Shown in pieces: positions 1 to 5,896 of a DNA stretch of 6,763 nt (positions are counted from its first letter, which is position 1; each line of letters opens with the position of its first letter). The stretch is taken from the NCBI GenBank assembly GCA_025997155.1, contig BNUF01000132.1, forward strand, positions 1 through 6,763, read 5' to 3'. This DNA comes from Clostridia bacterium. GTDB lineage: Bacteria; Bacillota; Clostridia; Lachnospirales; WQUN01. The notes below the pieces were generated by a model. It worked only from the letters and a program-made list of their open reading frames with translations. It was not told the DNA's origin and did no database searches. The position numbers were made by a program, and so were the translations under genes.

Positions 1-165
1 GACAACAAGCCTTATCAACCTAAACTCTGATTAGCTTGCTCATTTTTTACACATACATTTTGTCACTCGCCTTTTCTATGTCATTAGGTCTTTTTTTCGT
101 GTTATTTTTTCATTTCTGTGGTTTTTGATTTTTTACTAAAATTTTTTTAAGTTACCTATTGACTT

Positions 166-1437
166 TTAATAGCTGGTCTTACCTATCCAACAACGGACTT
201 CTCTTGACAGTTTGTACACGGTTTCCAAAAAGTGCATAGCGTGCTTGGTTTTTCTTGTGAAGATAAAATACAGTTCCAACAGTTTCGGATTAAGCCCGCG
301 TTCGCCGCGTCCTAAAATCTGCTTAATTTCCAGCGTATACTGGTAAAACACGATATAGTCGCAGTCCAAATTTATACTTGTTGTGACGCTGATAATAACT
401 ACGTCCAACAGTCCGTCTTGAAATTCTTTCTGCACTCTATCCCGTTCACCTTGCGGGGTGTCGCCGTGAATACAGCCGTACTTCACGCCAACCTCGTCAA
501 GTCGCGGCAACAACCACTCTCGCGTGTCGTGGTAATAAACAAACACAATGCCTTTCTTTTCCTCCGCAATCTTCATGCGCAAAATCCGCAACAACTCCGC
601 CAACTGATTCTCCGCGCCTTCGCCCATCATTTCTTGCAAAATGTGATTGCCCTTCAGTTTCAACTGAAAAGGGTGAGGGTCAACCCAACTGACGCGAATA
701 TCGTAAGTGTTTTCTATCCCCAACAGTTTTCTGTCGTAATTGTAAATCTGGAGCGGATAATCTAAATCCACTCGTCCACTGGTATTCAGTTTCTTAACTA
801 TCTTGTCTGTGCGTGCAAACGTCTCACCGTCCATAATGTTCAACAGTTCCGCGAATTGCTCGGGCTTGCTGATAAACGGCGTTGCCGTGAGAAACGCCAC
901 ACGCTCAATCCTACTCAAAAACGCCGCCAACAAAACAACTCGGTCGCTCTCGTGAATGTTGGTTAAATAGTGTGCTTCATCAACAACGCAAATGTTGAAG
1001 TCCTTTGCGTACTGATACAGGAACAGCCCAAACCTGTCAATGTGCAAGGCTTCGTGGGTAATCATAAGAATGTCATACGAGCTCACATTGCGGTACAGTT
1101 TATTCGACAGTTCGTCCGCTTCCGCCGTACAAGTCACAACCCTCAACCCCGTGTACATACTAATGTCGTTCGACGTTTGAGTGATTTGCGCTTTCTTGAT
1201 AAAGAAGATGCACTTCCTTTTCGGTTCCGCTAAGAACAACGACTTCAATCCCATAGCGATGGCATACGTCTTGCCCATTCCCGGGTCAAACATAAACAAT
1301 CATTTCTTTGCGTAAAACCATAGCAACACACTCACACTCTGAAAGCTCGCCGCCTCAAATCCCTTACACAAATGGTTGAACGCGTCGAAAGTCCCCCGCC
1401 TTTTAATCGCCAACAGTTGTTCTTCCAATCTACTCAA
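166..1437 (-). pseudogene. SNF2/DEAH-type superfamily 2 helicase core, interrupted by an in-frame TGA
   Basis: The main intact stretch (1299 down to 166, 377 codons) carries a superfamily 2 helicase core: Walker A DPGMGKT at residues 5-11, DEAH at 107-110, motif III LTATP at 137-141, a motif V-like segment near 302-316, and motif VI QILGRGERG at 327-335. Its nominal TTG start lies directly after a TGA (1302-1300) and only a few residues before Walker A, so it cannot be a natural N-terminus. The same frame is open upstream of that TGA for 45 codons, from a TTG at 1437 that overlaps the preceding TGA stop (TTGA). These codons read as plausible protein (LSRLEEQLLAIKRR near the start, VLLWFYAKK before the stop). 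The simplest reading is one gene with a nonsense codon. A second reading restores one A before ATG and removes one T before GAC, giving MIVYVDPGMGKT. Helicases of this short form are common in phages and mobile elements and translocate on double-stranded DNA using ATP; no partner gene is visible here. Confidence 0.85.
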
Positions 1438-1753
1438 CGGGCATCTATCCTTTCTAACACAGTATCGACAAACCGTGAAACGGCGGGGTTTCTAAACTTC
1501 ATAACGTGAAGTGCACAAACACACTTCTCGGCGTTGTCGTTTGCACATGCCAAGCGTGAAATTGCCTCGTCCTCGTCTCGTGGTGTTAATATAGTTCTGA
1601 ACTGCAAGCCCTTGTCGCGGAATCGTACCAACAAGTTGTGTATCTTATTGCTGGTGTGTTCCACAAGGTATCAACAAATTCGTCTCCTAATAATCTCGCG
1701 CCGTTGTCGAAATTACCTGTTACATAGTTATCCAATACATCTACCACTTCCAT
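1434..1753 (-). pseudogene. Decayed N-terminal part of the helicase gene (frameshifted)
   Basis: A strong ribosome binding site (GGGGGTGAGATT) precedes ATG at 1753, which opens MEVVDVLDNYVTGN and then stops. Restoring one T near 1713 continues it as DNGARLLGDEFVDTLWNT. A second shift near 1655 leads into a 76-codon frame (GTG at 1664 to TGA at 1434) containing SNKIHNLLVRFRDKGLQF and ending VDTVLERIDAR. Adding one T at the TTGA junction (TT to TTT) makes IDAR run into LSRLEEQLLA without a break. The pieces therefore look like the first roughly 105 residues of one helicase of about 525 residues, not separate small genes. No domain was recognised in this section. The junction segment is charged and could be a coiled coil. 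The alternative is a separate small gene translationally coupled to the helicase by the TTGA overlap, but the very short frames before it argue against that. Confidence 0.65.
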
Positions 1754-1768
1754 AATCTCACCCCCATC

Positions 1769-1797
1769 AAAAAAGAGGCAAGCCCTAAAGCCGCCTC
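1769..1797 (-). terminator. Rho-independent terminator after the retropepsin gene
   Basis: On the minus strand GAGGC (1797-1793) pairs with GCCTC (1779-1775). An inner GC/GC pairing encloses a small loop around TTTAGG, and six T residues follow (1774-1769). It sits 68 bases after the retropepsin stop and 16 bases before the next ATG, so it would end the operon and insulate the decayed helicase gene. The inner stem has a G opposite TT, so the hairpin is moderate rather than perfect. Confidence 0.7.
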
Positions 1798-1813
1798 ACA
1801 CCTGATTGATTTA

Positions 1814-1862
1814 ATTTATCTATAAAACAATGTGTCCCTACCTTGAGCGCATTGTGATAAAT
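1814..1862. repeat. Bulged inverted repeat downstream of the retropepsin gene
   Basis: ATTTATC (1814-1820) and ACAATG (1827-1832) are matched by CATTGT (1850-1855) and GATAAAT (1856-1862). This makes a 13-bp two-part stem with a 6-base bulge (TATAAA) and a 17-base loop. It begins two bases beyond the stop codon of the protease gene and is followed by the terminator. It could be an mRNA 3'-end structure; no T-run follows it on either strand, so it is not itself a terminator. Confidence 0.5.
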
Positions 1863-1864
1863 AT

Positions 1865-2653
1865 CTAACTGAATTTATTCGGTTTCTTTTCAAAGCCAAC
1901 CATATGAGAAACTCCAACATCCTCGTTACCATTCTTTGTTATCGCGTCGTCGGAAACTATGTTTGAGGTATCTCTATGTTCATTCGGAACTCCAACAAGC
2001 ACCCTTACCGCATCTTCGTTAATACCGACATATCGACCGATTTTCTCCACAGGTTCTCCGCTAGCCCACATACGGTCAACAATGTCTAACCTAAGTTGAG
2101 CGACTGCCCTAGTATTTGGAATGCTACCCGTATTATTATATGAATAATTGTCTAAAGTGAATATATCATTACAAGCCAAACTAACAGAAATGCCACTATC
2201 AGCTAAATAATCTGAATAACCATGCTTATAATCGGCATCATATCTAAAATACGCTGAGTTATTCGAGGCTTTTACAGAATACTCAAAATAATTAAGGATA
2301 TTCAACCCCAACACTTGATTACCATTTTTAATATCAAAAGGTACAGCCACAATTGCGCCAATAAGAACTTTACCAGCTAATCTGATAGCAGGTATTCTTA
2401 TGATATCAGATAAAAGCTTATTTTTTCCAAAGCCGCTTAATTTCCAGTGACAAATTACTGGTAATTTATCAAAACCAAATTCTATTGCTGTATTTCGGCT
2501 TATCACGGTTAAAAATGCGCCAGTATCCATAATAAATGTTATCTTATCGTCTTCGTTCTCTTCTTCTTGTCCTTCATACAAGACAGGAATATCAATGTAC
2601 AGATGTCCCTGCCTTCTATCAAGATTATATTCTACTCCATCGACAAGTTCCAT
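1865..2653 (-). CDS. Retropepsin-like aspartic protease with a C-terminal HTH-like tail
   Basis: A 262-residue protein. Residues 38-50 contain the hydrophobic-D-T-G-A active-site signature (ITFIMDTGAFLTVI, D43-T44-G45) of single-domain retroviral-type aspartic proteases. The paired hydrophobic-Leu-Gly-Leu-Asn motif (QVLGLNILNYFEY) is at 113-125, and a GFG turn at 74-76 lies between them. Enzymes of this fold act as homodimers, each subunit giving one aspartate. Residues beyond about 135 are extra: 185-220 (LRLDIVDRMWASGEPVEKIG then RYVGINEDAVRVLV) resembles a short helix-turn-helix, and the last 40 residues look disordered. No signal peptide or membrane segment is seen, so it is probably cytoplasmic. 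The start is ATG 2653 because AGGTGGTG lies just upstream and an N-terminal extension to 2746 would overlap the preceding gene. It follows a small 91-aa gene by 11 bases, so the two are probably co-translated. Substrate unknown. Confidence 0.82.
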   Translation of the reverse strand: MELVDGVEYNLDRRQGHLYIDIPVLYEGQEEENEDDKITFIMDTGAFLTVISRNTAIEFGFDKLPVICHWKLSGFGKNKLLSDIIRIPAIRLAGKVLIGAIVAVPFDIKNGNQVLGLNILNYFEYSVKASNNSAYFRYDADYKHGYSDYLADSGISVSLACNDIFTLDNYSYNNTGSIPNTRAVAQLRLDIVDRMWASGEPVEKIGRYVGINEDAVRVLVGVPNEHRDTSNIVSDDAITKNGNEDVGVSHMVGFEKKPNKFS

Positions 2654-2664
2654 AATCACACCAC

Positions 2665-2940
2665 CTAAATAAATAACGAAGATACGAACCCATCGTGATG
2701 AACACGAGAATACGAATGACGCGGAGCGTATTCCTTGCACCGCCAACGAGCATATAAATTCCTATTGGTATCCACACCTTCAAAATCAAGGTCAGCAACT
2801 ACGACAGGGATACCGCTTGTTAAAAGCGCAGTAGGTCCATTTGCATATTCGCAATTAACCAAATAAACCCACTTACCATCATACTCCTTATCAATTTCAG
2901 CCTTCGTCATTCTTGTCGGATTATCAATGATCTGATACAT
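2665..2940 (-). CDS. Small protein of the NP-T-EID-YDGKWV family (copy 3)
   Basis: A 91-residue protein of unknown function. Its first 28 residues align without gaps to the products at 5295-5570 and 5628-5879: N7-P8, T12, E15-I16-D17, Y20-D21-G22-K23-W24-V25 and L27 are shared. It also shares PVVVAD and FEGV (residues about 45-56) with the 5295-5570 copy, which has exactly the same length. A longer version from ATG 2952 is possible, but the ribosome binding site GGGAAGG (2959-2953) abuts that codon, whereas ATG 2940 lies 12 bases from it and matches the start of its paralogue. It ends 11 bases before the retropepsin ATG, so the two genes form a coupled pair. No membrane segment, signal peptide or catalytic motif was seen. 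It is charged and soluble-looking. Confidence 0.8.
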   Translation of the reverse strand: MYQIIDNPTRMTKAEIDKEYDGKWVYLVNCEYANGPTALLTSGIPVVVADLDFEGVDTNRNLYARWRCKEYAPRHSYSRVHHDGFVSSLFI

Positions 2941-2952
2941 TTTTATCAACAT

Positions 2953-2959
2953 CCTTCCC
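2953..2959 (-). promoter_or_regulatory. Ribosome binding site deciding the start of the 91-aa gene
   Basis: GGGAAGG on the minus strand overlaps the macro-domain stop codon. It touches the upstream ATG at 2952 but is 12 bases from ATG 2940, which supports the shorter start that also matches the paralogue. Confidence 0.5.
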
Positions 2960-3426
2960 TAACTAAACTTCACGAGATAAACTTTCATATCGCAATCGTC
3001 GTTGCCCTTCAAGAATTCGTTAATCGCCCCAGTCGCAACGGCTTCAGCTTCTTCCTGCGGGTATCCGTAAATCCCCGACGAAATAAGCGGAAACGCAATC
3101 GACTTAACCCCATGCTCTTTCGCGAGCTTAAGTGAATTAGTATAACAACTTCGCAAGAGGGATTCCTCACCGTGGTCTCCGCCATACCAAATCGGTCCGA
3201 CTGCGTGAATGACGTACTTACTCAAAGCATATCCACTTGTTATGACGGCGTTGCCTGGTTCGCACCAACCGAGTTTATCACACTCCTGTTGAAGTTCTCG
3301 TTCACCCGCCGCGCTAAATATCGCTCCGCAAACCCCGCCCCCACATTGAAGCGCGGAGTTTGCCGCGTTAACGACCGCTTCCGTCCCAATCGTTGTAATG
3401 TCGCCGTTAACAATCTCGAATGTCAT
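2959..3426 (-). CDS. Macro-domain protein (ADP-ribose / O-acetyl-ADP-ribose hydrolase type)
   Basis: A 155-residue single macro domain. NGDIT (7-11), NAANSAL (20-26), GGGVCGAIF (29-37), VIHAVGP (72-78) and SSGIYGYP (116-123) are the hallmarks of the ADP-ribose pocket. The asparagine of NAANS and the GGGV loop are typical of the YmdB/MacroD-like branch, which removes acetyl groups from O-acetyl-ADP-ribose or mono-ADP-ribose from proteins. Which reaction it performs cannot be told from sequence. The start is ATG 3426, served by AGAGG at 3440-3436 with a 9-base spacer; the TTG at 3435 lies against that site. The protein ends MKVYLVKFS, about 15-20 residues shorter at the C-terminus than usual for this branch, where the family continues past this strand. 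The gene follows the nitroreductase stop by 13 bases. Confidence 0.92.
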   Translation of the reverse strand: MTFEIVNGDITTIGTEAVVNAANSALQCGGGVCGAIFSAAGERELQQECDKLGWCEPGNAVITSGYALSKYVIHAVGPIWYGGDHGEESLLRSCYTNSLKLAKEHGVKSIAFPLISSGIYGYPQEEAEAVATGAINEFLKGNDDCDMKVYLVKFS

Positions 3427-3435
3427 AATAGCCAA

Positions 3436-3440
3436 CCTCT
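3436..3440 (-). promoter_or_regulatory. Ribosome binding site of the macro-domain gene
   Basis: AGAGG on the minus strand, 9 bases before ATG 3426. It overlaps the TGA stop of the nitroreductase gene (3442-3440), so translation of the two genes is probably coupled. Confidence 0.6.
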
Positions 3441-4021
3441 CACCTTACAATATTTATCGTGCCTTCTTTCCTTGCAGGTACAGGAGGCTCACCAACACCG
3501 TATCCCACCACAACAGACGAGCAAATCACGTGGTCGGCGGGCATCCCCAATCCGCATAGATACGCACGAACGCCCGAATCATTTCTCAACCAATGCAACT
3601 GGTTAATATAACAACTCCCTAATCCAATTGACGTAGCCGCAAGGAATATGTTCTCCAACGCCAACGCGCAATCCGCCATAGCGTTTTCATAATTCGGTTT
3701 GTTGGTTGCCACAATCAGTGTCGGGGCATTACGGTAGAAATTAAAATCTTCTCTTGACGAATACGTTTTCATCGCCAACTTGCCTGGGTAGTCGTCATCG
3801 GGAATCCAAACCTGAAAACCATCGCGAACAAGATCATTCAGGCGGAGCAGTTTCTCCTTATCCTGAATCGCTGTAAATAGCCACGATTGATTGTTTCCTC
3901 CACTTGGTGCCCAAATTGCCGCGTCCAACAGGACGTTAAGCTGTTCGTCGCTTATCTGTCTTTCATCAAACTTTCTTGTGCTTCTTCGTGCGTGAATACA
4001 ACGCAACACTTCGTTATCCAT
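3440..4021 (-). CDS. Nitroreductase-family flavoprotein
   Basis: A 193-residue protein. The N-terminal HARRSTRKFDERQI (10-23) is the FMN phosphate-binding R-R-S-x-R signature, APSGGNNQSW (38-47) is the second FMN contact, and GLGSCYINQL (133-142) and VVVGYGVGEPP (170-180) are the usual C-terminal landmarks. Members are FMN-dependent homodimers that use NAD(P)H to reduce nitro groups, quinones or other small substrates in the cytoplasm; the real substrate here is unknown. The length is normal for the family. ATG 4021 is preceded by GGAG with a 7-base spacer. The gene starts 19 bases after the GNAT stop and lies between acetyltransferase and macro-domain genes, so it appears to be part of a mixed accessory operon. 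Confidence 0.93.
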   Translation of the reverse strand: MDNEVLRCIHARRSTRKFDERQISDEQLNVLLDAAIWAPSGGNNQSWLFTAIQDKEKLLRLNDLVRDGFQVWIPDDDYPGKLAMKTYSSREDFNFYRNAPTLIVATNKPNYENAMADCALALENIFLAATSIGLGSCYINQLHWLRNDSGVRAYLCGLGMPADHVICSSVVVGYGVGEPPVPARKEGTINIVR

Positions 4022-4040
4022 AATCTATCTCCAATACTTA

Positions 4041-4457
4041 CTAAAGTTTCAGTTCCATATCCACAAGTTCAAACTCACCTTCGAAATAAGATGCACCGAC
4101 TGGAACAAATCCGCATTTGCGGTAAAAGCCCTCGGCTTGTGTTTGTGCCTGAACGACAAGTTCCGAAAAGTTTTTCTCCTTTGCAAAATTGATTAGAGAG
4201 ATAAGCGCGGCTTTGCCGTAACCCTTGCCACGTAAGTCTTTTGCCGTTGCAACCTGTCCAACCCTGTTACCCGTAAGCCGAGTTGTAGCAACTAATTGTT
4301 CATCGCTAAACACGGCACAGATTGTCGAGTTTTCGTCGTCCATCAGCACTCCGTCTGGGATACCTTGTTCGTCACAAAAAACGGCATCTCGCAATGGTGC
4401 TACAACTGCCCCAAGTTCCACAAACGTGCCGACTTTGATTGTTAGGTTATCGCTCAT
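4041..4457 (-). CDS. GNAT-family N-acetyltransferase (YjcF/ElaA-like)
   Basis: A 138-residue acetyltransferase. RDAVFCDEQGIP (23-34) is the typical first helix of the YjcF/ElaA group, LRGKGYGKA (75-83) is the acetyl-CoA pyrophosphate loop (R/Q-x-x-G-x-G/A), and QAQTQAEGFYRKCGFVPVG (103-121) is the C-terminal acetyl-CoA contact helix and strand. The acceptor substrate is not predictable. Two starts compete. ATG 4493 has AGGA from the preceding stop region. ATG 4457 has the stronger AAGGAAGG with a 6-base spacer and places the first beta strand at residue 4, so it was chosen. The 12 extra residues of the longer form look non-conserved. The gene follows HEPN by 44 bases. Confidence 0.9.
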   Translation of the reverse strand: MSDNLTIKVGTFVELGAVVAPLRDAVFCDEQGIPDGVLMDDENSTICAVFSDEQLVATTRLTGNRVGQVATAKDLRGKGYGKAALISLINFAKEKNFSELVVQAQTQAEGFYRKCGFVPVGASYFEGEFELVDMELKL

Positions 4458-4463
4458 ATTGTG

Positions 4464-4471
4464 CCTTCCTT
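4464..4471 (-). promoter_or_regulatory. Ribosome binding site deciding the GNAT start
   Basis: AAGGAAGG on the minus strand, 6 bases before ATG 4457. It is a much better site than the AGGA upstream of the alternative ATG 4493. Confidence 0.6.
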
Positions 4472-4501
4472 GCCATCCGAAATCCGTTACCATACTCGTT
4501 C

Positions 4502-4909
4502 CTAATGTTTGTTAAACTTATCCACTAAATCGTCAAGCGTTGCCGCACATTCGTTGTCGATATATGACTTCACGTCGTTCGCGTATTGCAAGAATTGCTC
4601 GGCGAATTCTTTCGTGTAAATATCTCTGTTGCTATTGGAGTATCGGGATTCGTTAAAATACTTTCGGCACAACTTAATCTGCGATGCCATATTTTTTGTT
4701 GATTTGTAGGTATAGCGTAACTCGTTATAGATATTTATGACATCGTGAGAGAACTCCAAATCAGAGAGTGGAGCAATCAACAACAGTTTCGATTTTAAGA
4801 ACTGTTCAACAGACAAACAAAAGTGAAATATTGCCTGTCTATATCTGCCGATTGCAATTAAATCGATTCCTGTTTCAAGTTCTTCAATAGCGTCATCATA
4901 CAACCCCAC
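4502..4909 (-). CDS. HEPN-domain protein (partner of the MNT nucleotidyltransferase)
   Basis: A 135-residue all-helical protein. AIFHFCLSVEQFLKSKLLL (26-44) is the characteristic HEPN helix (the A-x-F-x-x-x-x-x-E-x-x-L-K pattern). FSHDVINIYNEL (53-64) and RKYFNESRY (82-90) match the S-H-D-hydrophobic and R/Y-x-x-x-R-Y landmarks of the general HEPN family. The gene starts at GTG 4909, overlapping the MNT stop by 14 bases, the arrangement seen in HEPN/MNT toxin-antitoxin pairs where HEPN is the toxin (an RNase in studied cases) and MNT silences it by nucleotidylation. However, no R-x(4-6)-H motif, the HEPN RNase active site, is present: after R82 and R89 no histidine follows until the C-terminal residue H135. 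So it may be a non-RNase HEPN. AAGGA lies about 10 bases before GTG. Confidence 0.85.
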   Translation of the reverse strand: MGLYDDAIEELETGIDLIAIGRYRQAIFHFCLSVEQFLKSKLLLIAPLSDLEFSHDVINIYNELRYTYKSTKNMASQIKLCRKYFNESRYSNSNRDIYTKEFAEQFLQYANDVKSYIDNECAATLDDLVDKFNKH

Positions 4910-5273
4910 TTATATCAATTCCTTCCCGTTCAATATGCCTTTGGACGTATCCAACGGTATCGATAAATTTATTGTAATCGGAATATGATATAGTTAGCAT
5001 ATCACACTCTACATATTCCTTTGCCCTATATTCAGGCAGGTAATCACAAATACGGATATAATCATCGTCCGTCATATTTTCACCAAGAACAGCGATATCC
5101 ACATCACTTTTTGCCGTAGCAACACCACGAGCACAACTGCCAAACAATACAACATTTCCTATTTTCTTGTCGGATTTAGAATTACGCATGAAAGTTTCTA
5201 GAAAAGCCCTATGCTGTTCTGGTATATTTAATTCGTCCAATGAACTAATCTTACGCATACTAAACGACTCCAT
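4896..5273 (-). CDS. MNT-type nucleotidyltransferase (minimal, likely antitoxin of the HEPN pair)
   Basis: A 125-residue minimal nucleotidyltransferase. NVVLFGSCARG (40-50) and KSDVDIAVLG (55-64) give the G-S-x(10)-D-x-D signature with the metal aspartates at D57 and D59. VECDMLTI (88-95) supplies the third acidic residue D91. All catalytic residues are therefore present. In characterised HEPN/MNT pairs this enzyme adds AMP to a tyrosine of the HEPN partner. The gene overlaps HEPN by 14 bases and shares its transcript. The start is uncertain: ATG 5273 gives the longest form, but ATG 5258 (MRKISSLDEL) has GGAG with a 9-base spacer and is at least as likely. Confidence 0.88.
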   Translation of the reverse strand: MESFSMRKISSLDELNIPEQHRAFLETFMRNSKSDKKIGNVVLFGSCARGVATAKSDVDIAVLGENMTDDDYIRICDYLPEYRAKEYVECDMLTISYSDYNKFIDTVGYVQRHIEREGIDISGVV

Positions 5274-5294
5274 TCCCGTCCGACCTAAATATCA

Positions 5295-5570
5295 TTACGT
5301 TGCCACCCACTTAACTGTTGGTATTAAACCAAACGTGTCTATCAAAGGGTGTGAGCGTGTGCGTCCATAAATTGCTTTGTTTTTATAAGGGAGATACACG
5401 CCGTCCTCAACTCCCTCAAATATGTTATCCGCCACAACAACAGGCATTCCCTTCAACAGTTCGTCGCCAGGAGCAAATTCACACTTCACAAGGTAAACCC
5501 ACCTACCGTCATACTCCTTATCAATTTCCTCAGCGGTCATCATAACGGGATTTTCGATAATATGATACAT
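5295..5570 (-). CDS. Small protein of the NP-T-EID-YDGKWV family (copy 2)
   Basis: A 91-residue protein of unknown function, the same length as the 2665-2940 product. It shares with it MY-x-II, N7-P8, MT, EIDKEYDG, WVYLV, CE, PVVVAD and FEGV; the C-terminal third diverges. The DNA over the first 60 coding bases is also very similar between the two copies, pointing to a relatively recent duplication or transfer. AGAGGG lies about 10 bases before ATG 5570. The stop is 21 bases before the MNT start, so this copy leads directly into the HEPN/MNT pair. No transmembrane segment or known catalytic motif was seen. Confidence 0.8.
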   Translation of the reverse strand: MYHIIENPVMMTAEEIDKEYDGRWVYLVKCEFAPGDELLKGMPVVVADNIFEGVEDGVYLPYKNKAIYGRTRSHPLIDTFGLIPTVKWVAT

Positions 5571-5627
5571 AAAACCACATCCCTCTGCAACATACTAAAC
5601 CGTTGCTTTATCATATGTACTGTAACG

Positions 5628-5879
5628 CTATGGTTTGATAAACCAAGTTTTTCCTCTATCCTTATATCCGTGTTTCAGTAAAGCGTTTCCGTCAAATTCG
5701 TTATGAGCTATCCACGCCATTTCTGTTACATCGTTTTGTTCAGTTCCTATAGCTTCAACATAACCCCGACCTGCGCTACTTCGAAAACCTTTGAGAGACA
5801 GTAATACCCACTTCCCGTCGAATTTCTCGTCAACCTCCACTTCTGTTAATACATACGGATTATCAACTCTTGTAATCAT
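5628..5879 (-). CDS. Small protein of the NP-T-EID-YDGKWV family (copy 1, divergent)
   Basis: An 83-residue protein. The first 28 residues line up without gaps with the two 91-aa copies: N7-P8, T12, E15-V16-D17, F20-D21-G22-K23-W24-V25, L27. After that it is different (glycine/serine-rich turn, then EMAWIAHNEFDG at about 53-64, and a short basic C-terminus), so it looks like the same N-terminal module with another C-terminal half. ATG 5879 has a strong GGGGGTGA site 7 bases upstream. The gene starts 17 bases after the stop of the broken gene at 5897 and ends 57 bases before the next copy. Function unknown. Confidence 0.72.
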   Translation of the reverse strand: MITRVDNPYVLTEVEVDEKFDGKWVLLSLKGFRSSAGRGYVEAIGTEQNDVTEMAWIAHNEFDGNALLKHGYKDRGKTWFIKP

Positions 5880-5896
5880 ATGGGTTCACCCCCACC

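Noticed and set aside
1..165. Possible end of a plus-strand gene or a second insertion-sequence end (AGTCAA followed by TTAAAA on the minus strand, similar to the IS630 end)
   Set aside because: Only AT-rich sequence with T-runs; the similarity is about six bases plus AT-rich sequence, and no terminal repeat or open frame could be supported.
418..765. Plus-strand open frame of 115 codons, and others at 970-1233, 3172-3606 and 4225-4515
   Set aside because: Each lies opposite a well-supported minus-strand gene, has no family signature and no ribosome binding site.
5575..5645. Possible promoter before the 91-aa gene (TATGAT as a -10 box)
   Set aside because: No acceptable -35 box at 16-18 bases; AT-rich chance match.
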